Assembly (NCBI GenBank): GCA_947629925.1
Contig: CANRFO010000013.1
Span: 1 to 62,287 of the forward strand
Reading direction: 5' to 3'
DNA: 62,287 nt
Origin: an uncultured Ruminiclostridium sp.
GTDB taxonomy: Bacteria; Bacillota; Clostridia; Oscillospirales; Ruminococcaceae
The notes beneath the pieces are model-generated. The model was given only the letters and a program-made list of their open reading frames with translations, was not told where the DNA came from and did no database searches. Shown one piece after another: positions 55,611 through 62,287 of the stretch. Each line of letters opens with the position of its first letter. Positions within the stretch are counted from its first letter, which is position 1. The position numbers and the translations under genes are program-made.

Positions 55611-55625
55611 CCTAATTTTCGGCAT

Positions 55626-55699
55626 AAAATAAAATCTCGGAAACGGCTATATTACGCTGTTTCCGAGAATGTTGAATGGTGACCCGTACGGGAATTGAA
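55626..55699. repeat. attR: 74-bp repeat at tRNA-Glu 3' end
   Basis: Same 74 bp as 47467-47540. It contains the tRNA-Glu 3' 23 nt and, on minus beyond it, the terminator hairpin CTCGGAAAC/GTTTCCGAG (55636-55667) with T-tract. Confidence 0.92.
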
Positions 55700-55751
55700 C
55701 CCATGTTTCCGCCGTGAAAGGGCGGTGTCTTAACCTCTTGACCAACGGGCC
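55677..55751 (-). tRNA. tRNA-Glu (TTC)
   Basis: Acceptor GGCCCGT/ACGGGTC, anticodon loop CTTTCAC (TTC), T-loop GTTCAATTC, encoded CCA. Target of the integrated element; the gene remains intact at attR. Confidence 0.95.
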
Positions 55752-55756
55752 ATAAA

Positions 55757-55833
55757 TGGTAGCGGCAATTGGACTTGAACCAACGACACCCTGGGTATGA
55801 ACCAAGTGCTCTAGCCAGCTGAGCTATGCCGCC
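55757..55833 (-). tRNA. tRNA-Met (CAT)
   Basis: Acceptor GGCGGCA/TGCCGCT, anticodon loop TTCATAC (CAT), T-loop GTTCAAGTC, CCA encoded. G1-U72 pair; elongator Met is likeliest, tRNA-Ile2 cannot be excluded. 5 bp from tRNA-Glu, same transcript. Confidence 0.9.
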
Positions 55834-56058
55834 ATATATATTCTCAAGCGCAATGCCGCTCAAGGACTTGATTATTATATCACAAAGGCTTGATATTGTC
55901 AACACCTTTTAAAAAAAATTTTTTATTTTTTCCCATAGTGTTTTTATACTTTGACTTTATGCCGCGAAAATATATTTTAACAAAAACTGCAAAAAATTTG
56001 CAAAAAACACTTGACAATCAAAAACCGCCGTGATATAATAAACAGGCGTTGAAATTGC

Positions 56059-56134
56059 GCTGGTGTAGCTCAGCTGGTAGAGCAGCTGATTTGTAATCAG
56101 CAGGTCGGGGGTTCGAATCCGTCCACCAGCTCCA
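56059..56134 (+). tRNA. tRNA-Thr (TGT)
   Basis: Acceptor GCTGGTG/CACCAGC, anticodon loop TTTGTAA (TGT), T-loop GTTCGAATC, CCA encoded. Confidence 0.95.
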
Positions 56135-56155
56135 GCATTTTAAAATTGAATATAT

Positions 56156-56241
56156 GGGAGCGTTCCAGAGTGGCCAAATGGGGCAGACTGTAAATCTGTT
56201 GCTTTTCAGCTTCGGTGGTTCGAATCCACCCGCTCCCACCA
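56156..56241 (+). tRNA. tRNA-Tyr (GTA)
   Basis: Acceptor GGGAGCG/CGCTCCC, anticodon loop CTGTAAA (GTA), long variable arm, T-loop GTTCGAATC, CCA encoded. Accessory genes begin beyond its 3' end. Confidence 0.95.
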
Positions 56242-56645
56242 TCTAATCGTGACCAAAAAGATATTATGCCCACAAACGGCTGTGCAAAGCCATTTGCGGG
56301 CATAAGTCTTTAGAAAAACAGAATTCGTCCGCCGTAGATATTTTCGACAGGAACGTGTACTTGAACTCTCCCCTGCAAAATTTTTTCGTTGATTTTTATG
56401 TAATTTGAACAAAGCGCTTGTGATTGATTTTCTTGTAAATAGAAATCAGCCACAAGGGTTTTGCTTTTCAGAATTGTTATCAAAAAGATTTTAACATGAT
56501 TTGAACTCCCTTAAAAAATTTATGAAACGTGAGCCTGCAAATTAAATCTCACATTAAGTGAGAAACGATTTGCAGGCTTTTTTGTTTTCAGAGAAAATTC
56601 GACAAAACTCCGCAAGGAGCGAAAATACAATATTGGAGGACTGAA
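56242..56645. other. Non-coding stretch after tRNA-Tyr with two strong hairpins
   Basis: 404 bp without supported gene. A hairpin 56267-56302 (TGCCC-CAAA-GGCT against AGCC-TTTG-GGGCA) probably ends the tRNA transcript. A nested hairpin sits at 56532-56590 before the ArdA-like gene. Confidence 0.6.
56532..56590 (+). terminator. Nested terminator hairpin before the ArdA-like gene
   Basis: AGCCTGCAAAT (56532-56542) pairs with ATTTGCAGGCT (56568-56578), then seven T; inside lies TCTCAC/GTGAGA. 56 nt before ATG 56646; could be an attenuator or a terminator of upstream transcription. Confidence 0.65.
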
Positions 56646-57524
56646 ATGATTAAAGCAGCAATCCAAAAAACTCCGTATGTAACGGAAATGACATTCCCTT
56701 GCACGGAAACGCAGCTTTCCAACCGGCTCGAGGAGCTGCGCATGAACCCCGAACACCTGTGCCCCACAGCGACAGTTTCACAAATTGAGCCGTCTGAACT
56801 GTCAATGCTTGAAGACTGCGAGGTAAGCCTTGACGCGCTGAACTACCTTGCCAAGCGTATGGACGGTATGAACAGCGCGGAGATGACCCAATTTTTTGCA
56901 GCACTGTCCTGTGACGAGGCGAAAATCGGTTATGGGTTGAAAAACATGATAAATCTCACCTACAATCTTGCAAGATACACTGTCATTAAGGACGCAAGCG
57001 ATTTGGAAAAGGTCGGTCTGACCCATATGCTGAACATTCGGGGAGCATTGTCCGAATTTGAGTACAGCAACAGCAAGTGGCTTGTTGAGGAAGGTCGGAA
57101 ACTGCTGGATTCGGGCAGAGGTATACAGACTAAATACGGTGTGTTGTTTGTGAATGAGGAAATCCCATTTGAGGAAGTATTTGACGGAACGGCTTTCCCG
57201 CCATATTATTGCAACGCCGACGCGGAGGTCACCGCGGAAATAAGCTGCGGGGAGCTTACGGAGCTTGTGGAAATGCCCTGTGAGGAAATCGCGATCAGAA
57301 AGGCGCTTTTTAGGCTGGGCGCGGATAGCATACAGGACTGCAAGGTCGAAATGGATACACAAAAAAATATTTTCGATGAGTGGTGGAAAAAAATATGCGA
57401 AATGGAGCAAAAAGAAAATGTTTTCGGGCTGAACGAGTATCTGAAAAGCGGGCAGTTCTCTCAAGAAATGCAGGAATGGTCTCAAAAAACCGTGAGTATT
57501 GAAAGCCCTGAAATGTCGGTTTAG
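56646..57524 (+). CDS. ArdA-like antirestriction protein
   Basis: 292 residues, acidic. VSLDALNYLAKRMDGMNSAE and KNMINLTYNLARYTVIKDAS match the conserved ArdA core I know from Clostridia conjugative elements (LNYLAxxMDxM, LINLTxNLDxY). ArdA mimics DNA and blocks type I restriction enzymes. TTGGAGGA before ATG. It heads a group of element genes. Confidence 0.75.
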   Translation: MIKAAIQKTPYVTEMTFPCTETQLSNRLEELRMNPEHLCPTATVSQIEPSELSMLEDCEVSLDALNYLAKRMDGMNSAEMTQFFAALSCDEAKIGYGLKNMINLTYNLARYTVIKDASDLEKVGLTHMLNIRGALSEFEYSNSKWLVEEGRKLLDSGRGIQTKYGVLFVNEEIPFEEVFDGTAFPPYYCNADAEVTAEISCGELTELVEMPCEEIAIRKALFRLGADSIQDCKVEMDTQKNIFDEWWKKICEMEQKENVFGLNEYLKSGQFSQEMQEWSQKTVSIESPEMSV

Positions 57525-57537
57525 GAGGTGGAAAAAA

Positions 57538-57918
57538 ATGAAAATCAAATTTAAAAGCGATTTTCACAGGAAAGCATTTTTAAGCTTTGTTTCAGAAAAA
57601 GTAAAAAATCCGTATCTCAGCCGCAGTGAGTATATCGCGGCTGTTTTTCTTTTATCGGCGGATAAATTTCTGTGGAAATGCTCGGAAAGCGCGCTGACAG
57701 GATATTCAGTCAACTTTGAAAACCTGAATTTAAACGGCGTTTCCACCGAGGGATACGCGCTTTTCAAGGCGGCTAAAGCTGTGTATAGCGGAGATTCGGA
57801 TATTACGATAACCGAACTGTGCGACTTGAATTTGGTTGACGATCAGACGGCAGTTACGATTTTTTCAGGGATAATGCTGTCCCGAAACGGCATCGGACTG
57901 CTGAATTGGAAAGTCTGA
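57538..57918 (+). CDS. DUF6075-like protein
   Basis: 126 residues from ATG 57538 after GGAGGTGG; the longer frame has no start signal. FKSDFHRKAFLSFVSEK and the closing SGIMLSR region fit DUF6075, small proteins of Clostridia mobile elements. Function unknown. 13 nt after the ArdA-like gene. Confidence 0.65.
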   Translation: MKIKFKSDFHRKAFLSFVSEKVKNPYLSRSEYIAAVFLLSADKFLWKCSESALTGYSVNFENLNLNGVSTEGYALFKAAKAVYSGDSDITITELCDLNLVDDQTAVTIFSGIMLSRNGIGLLNWKV

Positions 57919-57934
57919 AAAAGGAGGATCGGGT

Positions 57935-58201
57935 ATGAAAATAATGAGCAGAGAGCGAATTGAATTATACAAGAAATGCTATCCCGTGGGGACCCGTATA
58001 CAGCTTGACCACATGGGCAACGACCCTTGCCCCGTTAAATCGGGAGAGAAAGGCACAGTCTTTGCGGTAGATGATTTGGGTACTTTGCATTGTAAGTTTG
58101 ACAACGGAAGAAGTCTCGGAATCTGTCCCGAAGTTGATTTGTTCCACAAAATAACCGAGCAGACGGAAACGGAGGATATATCTCCCAAAATGTCTATGTA
58201 A
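57935..58201 (+). CDS. DUF4314 domain protein
   Basis: 88 residues. PVGTRIQLDHMGNDPCPVKS then GEKGTVFAVDDLGTLHCKFD is the DUF4314 small beta barrel, found on conjugative elements. AAAGGAGGA before ATG. Confidence 0.8.
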   Translation: MKIMSRERIELYKKCYPVGTRIQLDHMGNDPCPVKSGEKGTVFAVDDLGTLHCKFDNGRSLGICPEVDLFHKITEQTETEDISPKMSM

Positions 58202-58277
58202 AACCGCGTTTAATTCTCATAAAGGGGGTGGTTAAATTGAGAGTTTAATTTATTTCCGACATTAAAAATTAAAGGAA

Positions 58278-59135
58278 GTGGTTATCGCAATTAAATTCTT
58301 TGATTGTTTCGCGGGAATCGGCGGATTCAGAAGCGGGCTTGAAAAAGCGGGAGGGTTTGAGTGCGTGGGTTATTGCGAGATAGACAAGTACGCGGCCGCG
58401 GCTTACAGAGCCATGTATGATACGGAAGGAGAGGATTTTTACAGTGACGTCACAAAAATCGATACGGGAAGTCTCAGAGATTTTGATCTGCTCGTTGGCG
58501 GATTCCCTTGTCAGCCATTCAGCGTTGCAGGAAAAAGGCTTTCATTCGATGATGAACGAGGCAATATGTTTTTTGAGCTTGCAAGAATCCTTAAAGTTAA
58601 GCGACCTCGGTATTTTATCTTTGAAAATGTACCCGGTCTGCTTAGCGCGCAGGAGGGGTATTGCTTTGCAAAAATCCTTGACACGCTTTCCGAATTGGGG
58701 TACAGCGTATGCTGGCGTGTGCTTGACAGCAAGAATTTCGGAGTCAGACAATCCCGAAAGCGGGTGTTCATTGTCGGATATCTTGGAGAGCGAAGTCCCA
58801 TCGAAATACTGGCTTTCGGAACGCAACACAAGAAAAATCTGCGGGTGCTTGTAAATGGAGGCACTCAGGGTAGTAGAGTTTATCTTACAAGCGGCGATGC
58901 TGTAACGCAATGCTCCGGGTCCGGCGGTGGTGGAGGTAAAACAGGGTTATACTTTATTGACCAAAACCCAAACCCCGGCATAACAGAAGTTGCAAGATGC
59001 ATAACCGCCCGCCAGGACAGTGGGGTCAGCAATCACAAGGGCGAACATTCGGCGGTTTTAGTCGAAGAACCCCGCCCAATTCTAAACCCTGTCACTGACT
59101 ACTTATGGACTCGTTCTAAGCGATCTTACCGATAG
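58278..59135 (+). pseudogene. C5-cytosine DNA methyltransferase, 3'-truncated
   Basis: 285 codons. Motif I FAGIGGFRSGLEKAG, motif IV GGFPCQPFS (catalytic Cys), motif VI ENVPG and motif VIII QSRKRVFIVG are present; the target recognition part begins, but motifs IX and X and the last helix are missing, and the end (TDYLWTRSKRSYR) is foreign. The start is also doubtful: GTG 58278 lies only 1-3 nt from AAAGGAA. Probably inactive; in life it would make 5mC. Confidence 0.7.
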
Positions 59136-59199
59136 ATCGAAAAAGACAGGTAAATGGCTACTCTCCGTGAGTTGGAGAGATTGAAAGGACGAGAATACT

Positions 59200-59430
59200 A
59201 TGATCGATGCACTTTACAACTACCGCCAGGGCGAGATTCACTCTGCTGAGTTCTCTGACGAGTTTAACAAGCTCTGCATACCGTTTGAAGATTCGCTGAG
59301 TGAGGAGCAGATTGATGTGTTTCACAAGATACTGGACTGCGTGAGCGAGACTGCCGCCGCTGAAATGAGAGTTGCTTACAAGGTCGGCTTCAAGGACGGT
59401 GCAACTATGATGCAGGAGATTCAGGACTGA
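59200..59430 (+). CDS. DUF6809-like small protein
   Basis: 76 residues, mostly helical, ending AYKVGFKDGATMMQEIQD, which fits the closing FxxGFRxGxxMMxE motif of DUF6809 phage-type proteins. GAAAGGACG upstream. Function unknown. Confidence 0.65.
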   Translation: MIDALYNYRQGEIHSAEFSDEFNKLCIPFEDSLSEEQIDVFHKILDCVSETAAAEMRVAYKVGFKDGATMMQEIQD

Positions 59431-59516
59431 TATAATCATAGCATAAGGAAAGGGCTATGTCCTCCGTGACCATATACGGAAGGCATAGCCCTGATTTTTT
59501 CTTTTCAGATGCTTAT

Positions 59517-59990
59517 TTAGTTTTCGTCTGCAAGGTTCACTATCTTCTTGACCTGTTTCTCAGCATAGCGTATCGTGGCATAAGCTCCTCCGCTTTTATG
59601 CTGTATACAGCATACCACAAGGTCTGCTCGGTCGATCATACTGCGGTTGCGTACTTGGATAGCGGACTTTGGGTGTGCTTCGGACGATTCAGCACACACC
59701 TCGACTTCATCGTAATAGTCAAGATACTCCTTTTCGTTGTCACGGTACTCCGCTTTCATGTACGGGAGGACAAGTGTAAAATGGGTATTGCCGTAACTGT
59801 AACTGCGGATAGCTCGCTTAATGGAAGCAGAAGCAAGCAAGTCAAATTCTCCGTCCCGTCCGATCAGGAAGTCAACATACTCCTTCTGCGTTATCAAGTC
59901 ATGCAGGAGCTTGTCAAGGCGGTTTTCTATCTCCGTTCCGCACTCGATGTATCTATGCCCGAAAAAGCAAACTGTGTAAATGTTCATCAT
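59517..59990 (-). CDS. SLOG-domain protein (YspA/DUF1273-like)
   Basis: 157 residues from ATG 59990 after GAGGTG; a longer frame to 60026 lacks a site. VCFFGHRYIECGTEIENRLD and FLIGRDGEFDLLA hold the nucleotide-binding loops of the SLOG fold; the family is tied to nucleotide-derived signalling in phage defence and mobile elements. Ends MIDRADLVVCCIQ.. as usual. Divergent from an HTH regulator. Confidence 0.8.
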   Translation of the reverse strand: MMNIYTVCFFGHRYIECGTEIENRLDKLLHDLITQKEYVDFLIGRDGEFDLLASASIKRAIRSYSYGNTHFTLVLPYMKAEYRDNEKEYLDYYDEVEVCAESSEAHPKSAIQVRNRSMIDRADLVVCCIQHKSGGAYATIRYAEKQVKKIVNLADEN

Positions 59991-60042
59991 CGCTATGCAC
60001 CTCACATTGTCCCGTGTCGATTTCAAAACGGTATCCCTATCA

Positions 60043-60071
60043 ATTATACCTAAATATTGTTGTTAAGTCAA
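60043..60071 (-). promoter_or_regulatory. Promoter of SLOG gene
   Basis: TTGACT (60071-60066), 17-nt spacer, TATAAT (60048-60043). Confidence 0.7.
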
Positions 60072-60142
60072 TACAAATTGAAACAATGTATAGGTAGATT
60101 TCGGCTTGCGTATATTATAATTATATGTAGGTGGTGATACGA

Positions 60143-60451
60143 ATGATTGATGCAGACTTCATATCGGACCGGATAGCAAAGCTTAGGACGGAGAAGAATA
60201 TATCCGCACGGGATATGAGCCTGAGCTTAGGTCAAAGTCAAAGCTATATCAACAATATCGAAAACAAGAAGGCTCTGCCCTCAATGCAGATGTTCCTCTA
60301 TATCTGCGAGTTCCTCGGTGTTGAGCCAAAGGACTTCTTTGAGGAAGATGTTACAAGCCCCAGTATCTTGAATGAAGCTGTTGCAACATTCAAGTCCCTG
60401 TCCCCGAAACAGCTTGAAATGCTGATAGCGATTGCAAAGGAAATGAAGTAA
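60143..60451 (+). CDS. Helix-turn-helix (XRE) regulator
   Basis: 102 residues from ATG 60143 after AGGTGG. KNISARDMSLSLGQSQSYIN is the recognition helix pair, then CEFLGVEPKDFFEE as in many Xre proteins; C-terminal helix tail about 40 residues. Located between SLOG and the restriction enzyme, it may control either (control-protein role) . Confidence 0.88.
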   Translation: MIDADFISDRIAKLRTEKNISARDMSLSLGQSQSYINNIENKKALPSMQMFLYICEFLGVEPKDFFEEDVTSPSILNEAVATFKSLSPKQLEMLIAIAKEMK

Positions 60452-60480
60452 GGCGGTTCTACGGAGCCGCCTTTTCGTTT
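60451..60480 (+). terminator. Rho-independent terminator
   Basis: AGGCGG (60451-60456) pairs with CCGCCT (60467-60472), followed by TTTCGTTTT, ending the HTH gene. Confidence 0.75.
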
Positions 60481-60526
60481 TGCCCGTAAAATCCCCAGTG
60501 AAATGTATCTTTTTCTTTTCCGCTGA

Positions 60527-60555
60527 TTGACTTTCAAGGCTATGTATGGTATAAT
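60527..60555 (+). promoter_or_regulatory. Promoter of the restriction enzyme gene
   Basis: TTGACT (60527-60532), 17-nt spacer, TATAAT (60550-60555). Confidence 0.75.
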
Positions 60556-60607
60556 TATCTATGTATATTTCATTTTGGCTACTACATTATAGCAAGGGGT
60601 GTTATAA

Positions 60608-62287
60608 ATGCAGATAAATGATAGCTTTGAACAGCTTATGCTCGATCTGAGGAGCGTTTCTCAAAGCAAAAGCGATCAAGGCTCAAAGTTTGAGCGACTT
60701 ATGAAGAAATATTTTCTCACAAGTCCTCTCTATTCAGAGATATTTGAAGAAGTATGGCTGTGGAGCGAATTTCCGTATGCCAATACTCACGATATAGGCA
60801 TTGACCTTGTTGCAAAGGTTCGTGACAAGGACGAATTTTACGCTATTCAGTGCAAATTCTATGATGTGAATAATTCTGTCTCCAAAGACGATGTAGATAC
60901 GTTCATCTCTGCTTCGGGTAAGGCGTTCTATATTGACGGTGTGGAGCATAGATATTCAGGTCGTATCATCGTATCTACTACGGATAAGTGGTCGTCTAAT
61001 GCAGAAGAAACGATCAATGGACAGTTACCGCCTGTAAATCGTATCAGACTGCAAGACCTGAAAGACTCCGGCATAGATTGGGACAGCTTCACCCTCGATA
61101 AGATAGAGGAAATGAAAGTCTGCTCAAAGAAAAAGGAGCGTCCGCATCAGGTTGAAGCGATCGATGCTGTTATCAACGGTTTCAAGGATAGTGAGCGTGG
61201 TAAGCTGATAATGGCTTGCGGTACCGGCAAGACCTTTACTGCCCTGAAAATAGCCGAAGCTATCACCAATGGAACAGGAAATGTGCTGTTTTTAGTACCG
61301 TCTATCTCCCTGCTTAATCAGACCTTAGTGGAGTGGACAGCACAATCAAAGTATAAATACAGAGTGTATGCTATCTGCTCTGATCCGAAGGCAAGCAAGA
61401 CCTCTGATAATATCGACAGCATTACAGACTTGGTTATTCCTGCGACAACAGATGTAAACAAGCTGATCGCTCGGTATGTCGGTGAGGATTCCGATAATAC
61501 GCTCAATTTCTTCTTTTCTACCTATCAATCCATTGAGGTCGTATCTGCATTTCAGAAGAAAAGTGGTATCAACTTCAATATCATCATCTGCGATGAAGCA
61601 CACCGTACAACGGGCGTAACGCTTGCTGGTGAGGACGAGAGCAACTTCGTCAAGGTACACTCTAATGACTTCATAAAGGCTGACAAACGCCTGTATATGA
61701 CTGCTACGCCCCGTATCTACGGCGACGAAAGCAAAAAGAAGGCTACCGAGGGTAGCGCCCTGCTCTGCTCTATGGACGATGAGAGTATTTACGGTAAGGA
61801 GTTCTATTGCTTGGGCTTCTCAAAAGCTGTTTCCCTCGGACTGCTCGCTGATTACAAGGTAATTGTGCTTGCCGTTGATGAGGCGTATGTCAGCAAGCGC
61901 CTGCAAAGCCTTCTGACCGACAAGAGCAGTGAGCTGACACTTGACGATAGCGTTAAAATACTCGGCTGTCTGAACGGTCTTTCTAAGAGAACGCTGTTTG
62001 AGAGTGAGGAAAATTATTTCGCTAACGATCCGACACCGATGCGGAGAGCTGTTGCGTTTAATAGCAGCATCAAGGCTTCAAAGAAGTTCGTGGCTATGTT
62101 TGAGGAGATTCAGAATGAGCTTATGCTCAACGGTCACGATGACAGCATAGTTACGGTCCAGCTCGGACACGTTGACGGTACAGATAATGCCCTTGTGCGT
62201 AAAAGTCGCATAGATTGGCTCAAAGAGAACACCTCTGACAATAGCTGCCGTGTGCTTTCCAATGCCCGGTGTCTGTCTGAGGGTATA
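60608..62287 (+). CDS. Mrr-nuclease/SF2-helicase restriction enzyme (type ISP-like), partial
   Basis: 560 codons, open to the window end, so partial. AAGGGG 8 nt before ATG 60608. N-terminal Mrr-like PD-(D/E)XK domain: THDIGIDLVAKV then FYAIQCKFY (D...QxK). Then an SF2 helicase: RPHQVEAIDAV (Q-motif), ACGTGKTF (Walker A), IIICDEAHRTTG (DEAH), YMTATPRIYG (motif III). This nuclease-helicase order matches LlaGI/LlaBIII type ISP single-chain enzymes, which next carry a methylase and target domain; those lie outside. An alternative is a stand-alone DEAD nuclease-helicase. Confidence 0.82.
   Translation, partial: MQINDSFEQLMLDLRSVSQSKSDQGSKFERLMKKYFLTSPLYSEIFEEVWLWSEFPYANTHDIGIDLVAKVRDKDEFYAIQCKFYDVNNSVSKDDVDTFISASGKAFYIDGVEHRYSGRIIVSTTDKWSSNAEETINGQLPPVNRIRLQDLKDSGIDWDSFTLDKIEEMKVCSKKKERPHQVEAIDAVINGFKDSERGKLIMACGTGKTFTALKIAEAITNGTGNVLFLVPSISLLNQTLVEWTAQSKYKYRVYAICSDPKASKTSDNIDSITDLVIPATTDVNKLIARYVGEDSDNTLNFFFSTYQSIEVVSAFQKKSGINFNIIICDEAHRTTGVTLAGEDESNFVKVHSNDFIKADKRLYMTATPRIYGDESKKKATEGSALLCSMDDESIYGKEFYCLGFSKAVSLGLLADYKVIVLAVDEAYVSKRLQSLLTDKSSELTLDDSVKILGCLNGLSKRTLFESEENYFANDPTPMRRAVAFNSSIKASKKFVAMFEEIQNELMLNGHDDSIVTVQLGHVDGTDNALVRKSRIDWLKENTSDNSCRVLSNARCLSEGI

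Larger units (their letters stand above)
47467..55699. mobile_element. Integrative element in tRNA-Glu carrying McrBC (8159 bp repeat to repeat)
   Basis: Bounded by the 74-bp repeats, the right one being the 3' end of the intact tRNA-Glu gene. Within it: McrC, McrB, a decayed ORF, two short genes, excisionase, CHC2 protein, an oriT-like hairpin, a mobilisation remnant and a tyrosine integrase next to attR. This is the standard layout of a small integrative (possibly mobilisable) element. Transfer is probably lost because the mobilisation gene is truncated. Confidence 0.88.

Noticed and set aside
56018-56412. Minus-strand ORFs across the tRNA-Thr/Tyr genes
   Set aside because: They are translations of tRNA antisense strands (WGRVDSNHRS-type artefact peptides), a well known false annotation.

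Overview
The window looks like chromosomal DNA of an anaerobic gut Firmicute close to Ruminococcus/Oscillospiraceae (Clostridia). The signs are a GTP-type PEP carboxykinase, an electron-bifurcating type [FeFe]-hydrogenase operon, groES-groEL under a perfect CIRCE element, an AGCS alanine carrier, ECF and PadR/DUF1700/DUF4097 modules, AGGAGG-type ribosome binding sites and canonical sigma-A promoters. No rRNA, CRISPR array or intact IS element was seen.

Layout. 1-47.4 kb is mostly housekeeping and surface genes: an ABC-F ATPase followed by an MFS efflux pump with a small leader peptide and alternative hairpins between them (169-3242, minus strand); a lipoprotein adaptor plus FtsX-type permease with no ATPase beside them, then a TtcA-family tRNA thiolase (3480-8085); a Gly-Ser-Phe repeat protein next to a putative glycosyltransferase (8211-9708); a membrane-anchored LysM/G5/M23 peptidase; a copper ATPase with a CopZ-like domain fused at its C-terminus; PEPCK, alanine transporter, flavoprotein, TrmB; a 2011-residue cell-wall-anchored repeat protein; an ECF S component; a PadR-controlled envelope operon; groESL; two lipoproteins; the hydrogenase operon hydC-ATPase-ferredoxin-hydB-hydA; a GH13 enzyme with a sugar-phosphate HAD enzyme; and acetyltransferase, SDR and Ogt genes.

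From 47.5 kb onward the window is accessory. An 8.16 kb integrated element lies between a 74-bp direct repeat (47467-47540 and 55626-55699). The right copy is the 3' end and terminator of tRNA-Glu. The element carries McrBC (McrB has two EVE-like modules), small and decayed genes, an excisionase, a CHC2-zinc primase-like protein, a hairpin that may be an oriT, a mobilisation gene remnant and a tyrosine integrase beside attR. A tRNA cluster follows (Glu, Met on minus; Thr, Tyr on plus). After it come more mobile-element and defence genes: an ArdA-like antirestriction protein, DUF6075, DUF4314, a truncated C5-cytosine methyltransferase, a DUF6809-like protein, a SLOG protein, an HTH regulator, and the first 560 codons of a large Mrr-nuclease/helicase enzyme resembling type ISP restriction-modification proteins, cut by the window end. 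The right 15 kb thus reads as a restriction/antirestriction island built around tRNA genes.

The most interesting signals are the leader-peptide attenuator of the efflux pump, the GSF-repeat/glycosyltransferase pair, the McrBC element with its att and arm sites, and the in-frame CopA-CopZ fusion that keeps an internal ribosome binding site.
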